From contig JAFGKY010000012.1 in assembly GCA_016928305.1 (NCBI GenBank), positions 36,291-100,290 of the forward strand: a DNA stretch of 64,000 nt. The letters are read 5' to 3'. Positions 51,597-61,593 of this stretch are shown in pieces. How positions within the stretch are numbered: the stretch's first letter is position 1; each line of letters opens with the position of its first letter. The notes beneath the pieces are model-generated. The model was not told the origin of the DNA, ran no database searches, and saw only the letters and a program-made list of their open reading frames with translations. The DNA is from Bacteroidales bacterium. Its GTDB lineage: Bacteria > Bacteroidota > Bacteroidia > Bacteroidales > UBA10428. Both the position numbers and the translations under genes were made by a program.

Positions 51597-51634
51597 AATT
51601 TATAATTAATTGCACATCATTCAAATAAGAAATG

Positions 51635-51665
51635 CAAAAGTATCTATTTTTTTCCAGATAGCAAA
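51635..51665 (-). promoter_or_regulatory. rpsO promoter, TTTG-N19-TACTTTTG
   Basis: CAAAAGTA (51635-51642) and CAAA (51662-51665) on + are the complement of the Bacteroidota -7 and -33 boxes. Confidence 0.65.
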
Positions 51666-51681
51666 CGGGATTAATAAAAAA

Positions 51682-51737
51682 GTTTGAAGGTTTGAAAGTT
51701 TGAAAGTTTTAAGGTTTGAAAGTTTGAAAGTTTGAAG
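51682..51737. repeat. Seven-unit 8-bp array GTTTGAAA
   Basis: GTTTGAAG GTTTGAAA GTTTGAAA GTTTTAAG GTTTGAAA GTTTGAAA GTTTGAAG. Confidence 0.85.
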
Positions 51738-51770
51738 ACCTGCCCGCCGAAGCCTTTGGCGAAGGTGGGT

Positions 51771-51791
51771 GTCACTTGTCACTTGTCACTA
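51771..51791. repeat. Short heptamer array GTCACTT
   Basis: GTCACTT GTCACTT GTCACTA; contains the DUF2851 stop codon (51772-51774). Confidence 0.75.
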
Positions 51792-53043
51792 TCTTCATAC
51801 CCACCATGCATCGCAGGCATTGTTTCTTCTGGCAGTAGTTTGACCGCAACTGCAGCAAGGCCTGGCTGTCCAATGCAGATTCAGCCCGGATACCGGTTTT
51901 TTCCCACCGGCTAATAACTGCATTCTTTTCCGGGGGCAGCTGACTTAAAAAATCAATTGAACGGGCTTTTAATTTTTCATCCCCCTTTTTTTGTCCGTAT
52001 AAAAAGATAAGCGGAATAACCGTGTTGATCAGTATGGTCCTGGATGCTTCCTGTCCCAATGATTTTGTTTTACGGGCTGATATGTTGCCAAACCTGTAAT
52101 GGGTCTGCCAATAAGCGGAAGGCCGGACGGTAAATAGTTTTATTAAAACATGCAGATCCTCTGTTTCAATGATTTTCCGGAATAATCCGGATGATGTATG
52201 AACCAGGGCAGCAAACTGCGCTATGCGGATAGTCGGGAAGTTCACTGGTCGTAAACGAAGAAACCTCCACAGGTGTGCATCTAAAGGTTTGAGATCATAC
52301 TTATTCCGAAGATGTTTGTATTCCGATTGTAAATCCAGATGGTATTCATCCTCAGCTTCCATATTCAGAAAACCTGCCTGACCAAACAGTAACGCTTCAA
52401 GCTGAAACAGGTTGTTCTTATGCCGGCCAAGGATATTTAAGGGCAACGACCGGGCCATTTGCTCAAAAGGTTCAGCATTCAGATGAAAACCAAAACTTCG
52501 GGCCAGTTGTAAATAAAATACCTCTTCCCAGTTGTTCTGATATTTTTCCAGCAAATCGTCAATAAATTTCGTCTTGCCTTCCAGCCGCTCAACCATCACC
52601 GAAGAGAGCCAGGACTGGAGAAGCAATGTTTCTATGCGCACAATATAGTCATGGCAGGATATCCAGTTTTTATTTCCGGTCAGATAAGTATAATTGGCAT
52701 ACAGCTGTTTATCAAATCTCAGCTCCACCGTCGGAATGGTGGTGGCATTCGTTCTAACCGTGGTCTGATCAGCATTCAATACTACGTGAAGGATAACATT
52801 ATCATAGGCCTTGTCATGCTGATGATGGTGTTTGTTCCAGTCGGAAGCGTTGATGTGAAGCTCCACATTTCCAACCCAAAGGGTATTGCCAATGCGGATT
52901 TTGGCATTAAGGAAATCGGGACCTGCATCGGAATTATGTTCTCCCAACAGGATTACCTCAATATCTTCACCCGTATCCGATCTCAGGGATGTCCTGTCAA
53001 ACAACCCGTATTTCCATATATAGGTAAGGAATTCCTCGGTCAT
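51772..53043 (-). CDS. DUF2851 family protein
   Basis: MTEEFLTYIWKYGLFDRTSLRSDTGEDIEVILLGEHNSDAGPDFLNAKIRIGNTLWVGNVELHINASDWNKHHH. Confidence 0.92.
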   Translation of the reverse strand: MTEEFLTYIWKYGLFDRTSLRSDTGEDIEVILLGEHNSDAGPDFLNAKIRIGNTLWVGNVELHINASDWNKHHHQHDKAYDNVILHVVLNADQTTVRTNATTIPTVELRFDKQLYANYTYLTGNKNWISCHDYIVRIETLLLQSWLSSVMVERLEGKTKFIDDLLEKYQNNWEEVFYLQLARSFGFHLNAEPFEQMARSLPLNILGRHKNNLFQLEALLFGQAGFLNMEAEDEYHLDLQSEYKHLRNKYDLKPLDAHLWRFLRLRPVNFPTIRIAQFAALVHTSSGLFRKIIETEDLHVLIKLFTVRPSAYWQTHYRFGNISARKTKSLGQEASRTILINTVIPLIFLYGQKKGDEKLKARSIDFLSQLPPEKNAVISRWEKTGIRAESALDSQALLQLRSNYCQKKQCLRCMVGMKIVTSDK

Positions 53044-53199
53044 GCCTTAACGAGTTCAAAAAGAGGGATCAAAATACAAAAAAATTGTTAAATGAGAATG
53101 CAGAAGGAAAGAAAATGTCAGTGAAGAGATTCTTCTTTTTTACATATTGATCATATTGTTGGTCTTGAACGATCAACAATATTCCAGTCTATACAGTGG

Positions 53200-56001
53200 T
53201 CATTCTTTCTCAATTTTCATAAATTCATATGCCTTACCATTCTCAATTTTTAAGAAATACACTCCTGGGGCGAAACGGTTTGTTTGGACAACAGTTCTTT
53301 CTGTTAATTTACCGTTGAAAACAACCTGACCTGCCGTATTTAATATTTTAAAATTCAAATTTTTCGCATTTTCCCTTTTTTCAATAATTAATTCATTGTA
53401 CACAGGATTGGGATACAATGTTATTCCTTCTGTTGTCAATGGCGAAGTATTTCCAATTATAATTATTTGAACACAAGCCGATGTATCGGAGCATAAGCCT
53501 TGCGTAATCTTCACCGCATAATTTCCGTTTGTTGTTGCTGTGAAACTTTGATTTACTTTTCCGCTTATTGCTGCAAAACCATTATCGCAATCGAGCCATT
53601 GGTATTCGTCGGCAGATGAGTCTGCGGTAATTGTGTAACCGGTAACTGTAACACCTATGTCGACTGAATCTAAGCACAGATTGAGTGTATATATGCTATC
53701 ACAACCATTTATGGTTTTATAACTTGCAGTGTATTTTCCCGCTGCAGTATAATCATTACCCTGCCAATTGCAAATATCACCAACACAAATAGTATGATTT
53801 TCAGATAATGAATAACAAGGATTCACAGATAAATGTAAAGTGTAGGAACTATCACAACCATAAATACTTTTGTAGCTGACTGTGTATATACCGGAAGCTG
53901 TATAGTCTGTTCCCTGCCAGTGGAAGGTGTCTCCTTCACAGATAGGGTGATATTCGGTAAATGAATAAACCGGATTCACCGTTAAATGCAATGTGTATAC
54001 ACTATCGCAACCATGAATACTTTTGTAGCTGGCGGTGTAAATGCCGGTGGCTGTATAATCTAATCCGTACCAGTGTAAGGTATCACCTTTACAGATATGA
54101 TGAAATTCGGTGAATGAATAATCCGGATTCACGGTTAATTGCAATGTGTATATGCTATCACAACCCTGAATACTATTGTAGCTGGCAATGTATATGCCGG
54201 AGGCTGTATAGTCGGTTCCCTGCCAGTGTAAGGTATCACCTTCACAGATGCTATCAGTTTCTGAGAATGAATAAACCGGATTCACGGTTAAATGCAACGT
54301 GTTTATACTATCGCAACCATGAATACTATTGTAGCTGGCGGTGTATATTCCGGCAGTTGTATAATCGATTCCCTGCCAGTGGAAAGTATCACCTTCACAG
54401 ATGCTGCCATTTTCTGTAAACGAAAAAGAAGGATTAACAGTAACGGCCAACGTTGAACTATCGCCATCGCCATATGAATTATGACCTTTAACAGTAATAT
54501 TTCCGGAAACTGCCGAAGTGCAATAATTCAAAGTTATACTGTTTGTTTCACTTGTCCCGTTGGCCCCTGAGGGCAAGGTCCAGATATAAGATGTTGCGCC
54601 GGCGATGGCAGGTACAGAATACATTACATTATTTTGCCCCTGGCAAACGGTTTCCGTTCCGGAAATAATACCTGCACGATAAGGTAATGGATTAATGTTC
54701 ACAGTAACATTTTTAATAACTGAACATCCGCTAAGATCCGTTACCGTGACATTGTATTGAGTGCTGGTGGCAGGGCAAGCAACAGGATTGGTTGCGGTTG
54801 CTGAACTTAATCCCGTTGCCGGCGTCCATTTATAAGCATATGGAGGTATTCCTCCTGTTACATTACCGTGCAGCGTAACACACGAATCAGGCCAGATCAT
54901 TATGCTCTGATTTCCGTCAATTTTCATTGAGGTGATAAATACCGGAGAGGATATTGCCTGTCCGGCAAAATCGGATGAATCCGCCTGTAGTACTTTTATA
55001 TAATAATAATCACCGGCCGAAGTAGTAATATCATAATTAATAGTAAAGGAGCTTGTATTCGGCGTCCACGTTTTAAAACGATTGTGGTCTTTATCATAAA
55101 GAACTACTTTGGTAAAAATTTCACCACCACCATCAGCGGCTTGGATTTGAACAGCATAAGAACCGGCCGGAATAGCTGAACCCATTTCCTGTCCATTCAT
55201 TTTAAATGATAACCGGATATCGGATTCAAGCGTACTGTAAAATCGGCGTACCTTCATTGCGGCAAATAAATCGTCACGAGTCAGATTTTCCGCAAGTATT
55301 GCCATGCGGGAGTCCTGTGCTGTTCCCCATGTACCATTATGATCATCACCGGCACCCATAGCTCCTATCATCCAACCCTTTGCGAGGGCTTCATCAAAAG
55401 TTCCTTTATTGTCGCCCGGAATAAATCCGGTGTTATAATAATACCTGGAGAATCCATCCAGTTTATTCCAAAGTTCCATCCCCACAATTTTTAAGGAAGG
55501 GACTACTGCAGCATTATAATTATTCTCACCATTATTATCAAATCTACCCGGATGACAAAAAAATGCTACTGTATTTCTGGTGGATAACCAGTTAACCAAG
55601 GCTGCAAAATTACTCGTTGCAACCACGGTTGTATAAGTATTTGAATTAACAACAGACACATGGCCATCATTATTGTTAGTCCATTCAAATCCATAGAAAG
55701 TTGTAAAAACTCCATCTGCATTATATGCATCAGCCCTGGCTTTGGTATCGGCCCATTCAGCATCCGTTAACCAATCTGAATGATCTGATAAACCGAAGAA
55801 ATCCAATCCGGCCGTATTCTTTGCATAATTGTAGGCCTGGGCCGGAGTTCCGGTGCCGTCAGAATACGATGTATGATTGTGCACATGACCATAATAAACA
55901 TTATATCCGCCAATTGATGGGTGTTGTGCATAGACGGTTGAAGACATCAAACTCAACAATGCAATGAATGCTCCATCATAGAATGTAAAACTTCTCTTCA
56001 T
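53200..56001 (-). CDS. T9SS-secreted PHP-domain (CehA/McbA-like) protein with five 51-aa repeats
   Basis: YYGHVHNHTSYSDGTGTPAQAYNYAKNTAGLDFFGLSDHSDWL; five CEGDTxHWQGxDYTxxGIYxxSYxSIxGCDSxYTLxL repeats; C-terminal ITLYPNPVYNELII...PGVYFLKIENGKAYEFMKIEKE. Confidence 0.85.
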   Translation of the reverse strand: MKRSFTFYDGAFIALLSLMSSTVYAQHPSIGGYNVYYGHVHNHTSYSDGTGTPAQAYNYAKNTAGLDFFGLSDHSDWLTDAEWADTKARADAYNADGVFTTFYGFEWTNNNDGHVSVVNSNTYTTVVATSNFAALVNWLSTRNTVAFFCHPGRFDNNGENNYNAAVVPSLKIVGMELWNKLDGFSRYYYNTGFIPGDNKGTFDEALAKGWMIGAMGAGDDHNGTWGTAQDSRMAILAENLTRDDLFAAMKVRRFYSTLESDIRLSFKMNGQEMGSAIPAGSYAVQIQAADGGGEIFTKVVLYDKDHNRFKTWTPNTSSFTINYDITTSAGDYYYIKVLQADSSDFAGQAISSPVFITSMKIDGNQSIMIWPDSCVTLHGNVTGGIPPYAYKWTPATGLSSATATNPVACPATSTQYNVTVTDLSGCSVIKNVTVNINPLPYRAGIISGTETVCQGQNNVMYSVPAIAGATSYIWTLPSGANGTSETNSITLNYCTSAVSGNITVKGHNSYGDGDSSTLAVTVNPSFSFTENGSICEGDTFHWQGIDYTTAGIYTASYNSIHGCDSINTLHLTVNPVYSFSETDSICEGDTLHWQGTDYTASGIYIASYNSIQGCDSIYTLQLTVNPDYSFTEFHHICKGDTLHWYGLDYTATGIYTASYKSIHGCDSVYTLHLTVNPVYSFTEYHPICEGDTFHWQGTDYTASGIYTVSYKSIYGCDSSYTLHLSVNPCYSLSENHTICVGDICNWQGNDYTAAGKYTASYKTINGCDSIYTLNLCLDSVDIGVTVTGYTITADSSADEYQWLDCDNGFAAISGKVNQSFTATTNGNYAVKITQGLCSDTSACVQIIIIGNTSPLTTEGITLYPNPVYNELIIEKRENAKNLNFKILNTAGQVVFNGKLTERTVVQTNRFAPGVYFLKIENGKAYEFMKIEKE
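53674..54438. repeat. Five tandem 153-bp repeats inside the PHP-domain gene
   Basis: 5 x 51 codons, from VNPSFSFTENGSICEGDT to NGCDSIYTLNLC. Confidence 0.88.
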
Positions 56002-56262
56002 GTTGAAAATGCCTGAAAACCATTGGCTGATACTAATAATAAAATACAGCAAGACGTTCCACCTTACATCTCTTAAATTCAATACTTATTAAAATCGTTT
56101 AACAAATGTATTCATTAATCCTTGTCATTGGACAATCATTTTTAAATTTATGCAAAATTATTGCAGATCAGAAAGATTCGCCTGGTGGAGAGAAAACATA
56201 ATCACCTGAAATCATAGGAAGTTACAAGAGTAATAACGCTGGCAAATTTATAAATCAGGCCG

Positions 56263-57096
56263 CTATTCCAGCAAACCCGATTCCCTGAGCAATACTGCCA
56301 TCTGCAGCTGCACTTCTTTTGCCTTATCTGCAGCGACTTCAGCAAATCGATCGGTTGAATCGGCATAAATGATGGCTCTTGAAGAATTAACGATCAGTCC
56401 GCAATTACTGTTCAGTCCATACCGTGCCACTTCAGCCAGGTCGCCTCCCTGTGCTCCTATGCCGGGGATCAGCAAAAAATGATCGGGAGCGATTTCACGG
56501 ATTTTAACCAGCATTGAGGCTTTGGTAGCGCCGACCACATACATGAGGTTTTCCTGATGACCCCATGTAAGCGATTGTTTTATAACGGATTCAAACAACC
56601 TTTCCTGTTTCGTATTGCACAAAAACTGGAAATCTTCTGCTCCGGGATTGGAAGTAAGTGCCAGCAGGATCACCCATTTACCCGGGTACTCCAGAAAAGG
56701 AATAACGGAATCGGAACCCATAAAAGGCGCAACCGTGACCGCATCAAAATCGAAATGGTGAAAATATGTTTCAGCGTATTTTTTTGAAGTGTTTCCGATA
56801 TCGCCCCGTTTTGCATCGGCAATCAGTAACAAGCCCGGGTAACGGTCACGTACATATTGAACCGTCAGTTCCAGTTGTTTCCAGCCTTCAATACCCAGGC
56901 ACTCGTAAAAAGCAATGTTGGGTTTGAAAGCAATGGCATATTCCTGAGTGGCATCAATGATCTGCCGGTTGAATTCATAAATGCTGTCCGCAATCCCTGC
57001 AAAATGTGGAGGCAATTTTTTCTTATCCGGATCCAGTCCGACACACAGAAATGATTTCTTTAGTTTAATCTGTTCGGTAATTGCCTGACTTGTCAT
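56263..57096 (-). CDS. pyrF: Orotidine 5'-phosphate decarboxylase
   Basis: FLCVGLDPDKKKLP, AFKPNIAFYECLG, LLIADAKRGDIGNTS, PGIGAQGGDL. Confidence 0.97.
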   Translation of the reverse strand: MTSQAITEQIKLKKSFLCVGLDPDKKKLPPHFAGIADSIYEFNRQIIDATQEYAIAFKPNIAFYECLGIEGWKQLELTVQYVRDRYPGLLLIADAKRGDIGNTSKKYAETYFHHFDFDAVTVAPFMGSDSVIPFLEYPGKWVILLALTSNPGAEDFQFLCNTKQERLFESVIKQSLTWGHQENLMYVVGATKASMLVKIREIAPDHFLLIPGIGAQGGDLAEVARYGLNSNCGLIVNSSRAIIYADSTDRFAEVAADKAKEVQLQMAVLLRESGLLE

Positions 57097-57118
57097 ATTC
57101 CTGTTTTCATTTTATGGA

Positions 57119-58207
57119 TCAGACGACAGCATTTTCTTTTAGTCTCTCAGCATTTTCGGCCATCTGCAGCCGGTCGATCAATTCCTGAATATTTCCGTCG
57201 AGGATGGCCGGAAGGTTATAAACGGTATAATTAATACGATGATCGGTGAGCCTTCCCTGCGGATAATTATAGGTTCTTATCTTGGCTGAGCGGTCACCCG
57301 TGGAAACCATCGTTTTCCGCCTGGAAGATATAGAATTAAGATATTTCTGGTATTCAAGGTTATATAACCGGGTACGCAGTTCATTCATTGCCTTTTCCAG
57401 GTTTTTCAGCTGGGATTTCTGATCCTGGCAGGAAACCACCACGCCGGAAGGAATATGGGTAAGCCTGACAGCTGAATAGGTGGTATTGACCGACTGACCG
57501 CCGGGGCCCGAGGAACAGAAACGATCAATACGAATATCTTCCTGTTTAAGCTCCACATCCACTTCTTCGGCTTCGGGTAACACTACCACAGAGGCCGCCG
57601 AAGTATGAACGCGTCCCTGTGTTTCGGTTTGAGGCACACGCTGTACGCGGTGAACTCCCGATTCATATTTCAGGATTCCGTAAACACCTTCTCCCTTAAC
57701 CTCAGCAATGATCTCCTTAAAGCCTCCCACAGTACCTTCCGTCATGGTGCTGATTTCAATTCTCCATCCTTTTTGTTCGCAAAACTTGCTGTACATCCTG
57801 AACAAATCGCCGGCAAAAATGCTCGCCTCATCTCCCCCGGTACCTGCCCTGATTTCCAGAATTGCATTCTTATCATCCTGGGGATCAGCGGGTAACAGCA
57901 ATATCTTAATCTCCTCTTCCATGGGGTCTACCCTGGGCATAAGCTCATCAAGTTCGTTTTTCGCCATTTCTCTCATTTCCTCATCCTTTTCTGTTGCAAT
58001 GATGTCTTTGGCACTGGCAATATTGCTTATTAAGTCCTTATATGCCTTAAAGATTTCGATGATGGGTTTTAAATCCTTGTATTCTTTGTTCAACCGGATA
58101 TACCTTTTCATATCGCTCATCACATCAGGCTCGGTCAGTAACCTGCCAACCTCTATAAATCGCGTGTTTACACCCTCAAGCTTGTCCAGAATCAAATTGC
58201 TGCTCAT
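57119..58207 (-). CDS. prfA: Peptide chain release factor 1
   Basis: [48 protein letters not shown] (GGQ motif). Confidence 0.97.
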   Translation of the reverse strand: MSSNLILDKLEGVNTRFIEVGRLLTEPDVMSDMKRYIRLNKEYKDLKPIIEIFKAYKDLISNIASAKDIIATEKDEEMREMAKNELDELMPRVDPMEEEIKILLLPADPQDDKNAILEIRAGTGGDEASIFAGDLFRMYSKFCEQKGWRIEISTMTEGTVGGFKEIIAEVKGEGVYGILKYESGVHRVQRVPQTETQGRVHTSAASVVVLPEAEEVDVELKQEDIRIDRFCSSGPGGQSVNTTYSAVRLTHIPSGVVVSCQDQKSQLKNLEKAMNELRTRLYNLEYQKYLNSISSRRKTMVSTGDRSAKIRTYNYPQGRLTDHRINYTVYNLPAILDGNIQELIDRLQMAENAERLKENAVV

Positions 58208-58235
58208 AGTTGTTGAAATTACTCCCGCAGTGAAA

Positions 58236-59402
58236 TCAAAACTTAAATGTTCCTTCTTTTGTTATAATGCTCATCTTCCTGCTGTCACATGCTTCCACAC
58301 GTCCGATTATACGGGACTCAACCTTGAATTCGGCCGACAGGTCCATAATGGATTCCGCAAATTCCTGCGGCACGTATATCTCAAAACGATGCCCCATATT
58401 GAACACCTCATACATCTCATCCCAGGATGTCTGTGATTCCTCCTGTATAATGCGAAACAGAGGCGGTACTTCAAACATGTTGTCTTTTATAATGTGAAGG
58501 TTTTCAATGAATTTTAATACTTTGGTCTGTCCTCCCCCGGAACAATGAATCATCCCGTGAATGGCATTTCTGTATTTCTCCAGCACCTTCCGGATAACCG
58601 GGGCATATGTCCGTGTAGGTGATAACAGCATTTTTCCTGCATCCAGGCCCAGACCTGCTATGGATTGTGTCAGCTGGTAATGACCATTGTAAACCAGTGA
58701 TTTGGGTATAAGATCATCGTATGATTCGGGATATTTATCCGCAAGGTAATTGCTGAAAACATCGTGACGTGCTGATGTCAATCCATTGCTTCCAATGCCT
58801 CCGTTATATTCTTTCTCATAGACCGATTGCCCGAAAGAAGCCAGTCCGATAATGACATCGCCAGGTTGAACGGCAATTTCAATCACTTCTTCGCGTTTCA
58901 TCCGGCATACAACCGTTGAATCAACAACGATGGTACGTACCAGATCTCCAATGTCAGCGGTTTCACCTCCGGTCAGAAAGACATTAATGCCCCATTTCGA
59001 CAGTTCAGTGATGGTTTCATCATATCCTTTCAACAAGTAAACAAGGACATCACCCGGGATCTTCATTTTATTCCTTCCAATGGTAGAAGACAGCAATATA
59101 TCATCGGTAGCCCCTACACAAATGAGATCGTCAATATTCATGATCATTGAATCGTGTGCTATACCTTTCCAGACGCTGTAATCACCAGTTTCCTTCCAAT
59201 ATATATAAGCCAGTGATGATTTGGTGCCTGCCCCGTCTGAATGCATGATGTTGCAGTATGTATCATCTCCGCCCAGCAGATCGGGCATTATTTTGCAGAA
59301 TGCGTTGGGGAAAATGCCTTTATCAAGGTCACGGATGGCTTTGTGCACATCGGTTTTTGAAGAGGACACCCCGCGTTGATTGTACCTTGTTGATTTTTCC
59401 AT
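58236..59402 (-). CDS. purM: AIR synthase (PurM-like phosphoribosylformylglycinamidine cyclo-ligase)
   Basis: [62 protein letters not shown]; upstream of prfA-pyrF. Confidence 0.88.
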   Translation of the reverse strand: MEKSTRYNQRGVSSSKTDVHKAIRDLDKGIFPNAFCKIMPDLLGGDDTYCNIMHSDGAGTKSSLAYIYWKETGDYSVWKGIAHDSMIMNIDDLICVGATDDILLSSTIGRNKMKIPGDVLVYLLKGYDETITELSKWGINVFLTGGETADIGDLVRTIVVDSTVVCRMKREEVIEIAVQPGDVIIGLASFGQSVYEKEYNGGIGSNGLTSARHDVFSNYLADKYPESYDDLIPKSLVYNGHYQLTQSIAGLGLDAGKMLLSPTRTYAPVIRKVLEKYRNAIHGMIHCSGGGQTKVLKFIENLHIIKDNMFEVPPLFRIIQEESQTSWDEMYEVFNMGHRFEIYVPQEFAESIMDLSAEFKVESRIIGRVEACDSRKMSIITKEGTFKF

Positions 59403-59660
59403 CAGGATTGTTTATTAGTACAGCCTAAAATGGTGCAAATTTAATCTCAATTTTCCAAATCGGAAATCATATGATGAAATAATAACCGCTGTCCGGTAAT
59501 TATTTTGTTTAAGCCTTCTTTTAATATCACAAAAGTAAAAAGGCCACGAAGGCACAAAAGCCCGAAGGCTCACAACGAAGAGATTCCTTTGTGATACCTT
59601 GGTGTCTTAGTGCCTTAGTGGCTAAAACAGCATTATCAAGAATGAGATCCCCGTCCATAA

Positions 59661-59694
59661 AAAATCCCCGTCACTTAGAAAGTGTCCGGGGATT
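59661..59694 (-). terminator. Intrinsic terminator after the ECF sigma factor gene
   Basis: Minus strand AATCCCCGGACACTTTCTAAGTGACGGGGATTTTTTA. Confidence 0.85.
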
Positions 59695-59716
59695 CAGAAA
59701 TAATAAACAAGCAGGC

Positions 59717-60223
59717 TTAATTATAATCAACACCCAGGGATTCCATCAGCTTCTTACGGGTAAAAAAGATGCGGCTTTTCACCGTCCCTATTTTTAAACC
59801 AAGATTATCCGCAATTTCTTTGTATTTATATCCCCGAAGATGCATCTTAAACGGAACCTTGAAATCATCATCAAGTCGTTCAATATGATTTTGTATTTCT
59901 CTAACCGAAACAGCCGAATCGGGACTTTCTGCAGACGATTCGCGGTTCAGATTGAGGTAATACAGGTCATCGGTATGATCAAAGGTCGTATTGCTTTTTA
60001 TTGCTTTCCGGTAATTGTTAATGAACGTATTTTTCATAATGGTAAAGGTCCATGCCTTCAGATTCGAATCATCGGCAAACTTGTCACGAAACGATATGGC
60101 CTTTAAAAAAGTTTCCTGCAACAAATCCTTTGCATCCTCCCTGTTCGTTGTCAGGCTCAAAGCAAACCTTTCCAGACTATCGCTGAGGTTTGTCAACTGG
60201 TAATTGAATTCTATTGCTGTCAT
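59717..60223 (-). CDS. RNA polymerase sigma factor (ECF, sigma-70 family)
   Basis: NREDAKDLLQETFLKAISFRDKF (region 2), IADNLGLKIGTVKSRIFFTRKKLME (region 4). Confidence 0.95.
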   Translation of the reverse strand: MTAIEFNYQLTNLSDSLERFALSLTTNREDAKDLLQETFLKAISFRDKFADDSNLKAWTFTIMKNTFINNYRKAIKSNTTFDHTDDLYYLNLNRESSAESPDSAVSVREIQNHIERLDDDFKVPFKMHLRGYKYKEIADNLGLKIGTVKSRIFFTRKKLMESLGVDYN

Positions 60224-60264
60224 ATCGATGGATTTTTGTGTTAATATTGTTTTATTTTGTTTAA

Positions 60265-60296
60265 CAAAATTAAATGATTTTTAAACACTATACAAA
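60265..60296 (-). promoter_or_regulatory. ECF sigma gene promoter TTTG-N20-TAATTTTG
   Basis: CAAAATTA (60265-60272) and CAAA (60293-60296) on +; exact spacing; predicted 5' UTR about 40 nt. Confidence 0.65.
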
Positions 60297-60297
60297 T

Positions 60298-60347
60298 TAT
60301 TCTTATTTAGTCTAATTATAAATAAGCATATTTTATAAATAAGAATA
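60298..60347. promoter_or_regulatory. Putative operator: three TAAATAAG half-sites at 17-bp spacing
   Basis: CTTATTTA at 60302-60309 (inverted), TAAATAAG at 60319-60326 and 60336-60343; outer 12-bp inverted repeat TATTCTTATTTA/TAAATAAGAATA. Confidence 0.5.
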
Positions 60348-60623
60348 TTTCTGTATAACCCATCATTAAGGGATATTTAAAGAATATATTTATATATTCT
60401 AAATTTATTATAAATTACAATATCGGATAAAAAAGTATTATTTTAGTGTTTAATTATTAATAAAAATCTATAAACATATTAACCAGAAAGAGCGAACGTT
60501 GAAATAATGCAGCAGCGGAATGTTGGAATGTATAGAAAGGGGATAGATCGAATGGAGGAGAAATACGACGGATAGAGAAATAAGAAACCAGGAGCTTACA
60601 AATAACAGCGTAAAACCGGGAAA

Positions 60624-61514
60624 TTACGACTTGCCTATCTTTTCAAGCTCTTCGATAAAGTGTAACGGAGAGATAATGACGGTTGCATGGGAAGGAAAAT
60701 CGTGCCGGTGATTTTCTGTCTGCAGTCCTGAAACGAACAGGGGTTTATATCCTGTCTTTTCGCCCAGCATTTCGATATAGGATTGTATGTTGCGCTTATT
60801 TATCGAAGAGACAAATGCCGTTATCAGCGCGTCGAATGACTTAATCCGCATGATCTCTACAACATCGGACAAGGGTACGGACTGTCCGAGGTAAATGATC
60901 TGATGGCCACGTTTTTTTGCCAGGTAAGCAAAGAAAAGAATGCCCAGTTCGTGCCATTCCCCTTCGGGAAGGAAGAATAAAAATTGTTTTGAATCAGCTT
61001 TCCTGTCATTTATCATGCTGTCAATGGCCACGTAAATTTTTTGCCGCATCAGACCGGAAACAAAATGCTCCTGCGCGGGATTTATATTACCCGTCTGCCA
61101 CATCAACCCGATTTTTACCAGAAACGGATATATGATCTTGATAATGGTATCTTCAAAACCAAACTGAAGGATCGACCGCGCCAGTATTCTTTCAAATTTA
61201 ACCTCATCGTATTCAATCATGGCAATGGTCAGTGCCTCTATCTGACTCTGATCGTCAGATATATGCTGCATAATGGCGTTGATCTTATCGTTGATCTCCT
61301 TCTGGTTGAATTGAGCGATCTTGCTGATTTTAATCCCATGGCGATTAAGGATGGAGATATTCATCAGTTTCTTCAGCTCACTGTCACAGTATGTACGGAT
61401 ATTGGTGGTAGTCCTATGCGGTTCGATCAGCCCGTAACGTTTTTCCCATATACGTATGGTATGTGCCTTTATCCCCGACAGTCTTTCGAGATCACGAATG
61501 GAATAAGCTCCCAT
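60624..61514 (-). CDS. MerR-family regulator with B12-binding domain (CarH/LitR-like)
   Basis: MerR HTH SIRDLERLSGIKAHTIRIWEKRYGLIEPHRT; WQTGNINPAQEH (W-x9-EH); EWHELG (ExHxxG). Confidence 0.93.
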   Translation of the reverse strand: MGAYSIRDLERLSGIKAHTIRIWEKRYGLIEPHRTTTNIRTYCDSELKKLMNISILNRHGIKISKIAQFNQKEINDKINAIMQHISDDQSQIEALTIAMIEYDEVKFERILARSILQFGFEDTIIKIIYPFLVKIGLMWQTGNINPAQEHFVSGLMRQKIYVAIDSMINDRKADSKQFLFFLPEGEWHELGILFFAYLAKKRGHQIIYLGQSVPLSDVVEIMRIKSFDALITAFVSSINKRNIQSYIEMLGEKTGYKPLFVSGLQTENHRHDFPSHATVIISPLHFIEELEKIGKS

Positions 61515-61593
61515 GAAAATAATGATTTTAATATCAGTTAAGTTAACATATCGGCAGTAAAATTGTTCGAAAATATTTCAACAATACAAGAAG

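Noticed and set aside
57708-58436. 242-aa plus-strand ORF antisense to prfA/purM
   Set aside because: Ser/Leu/Ile-rich shadow ORF spanning two real genes.
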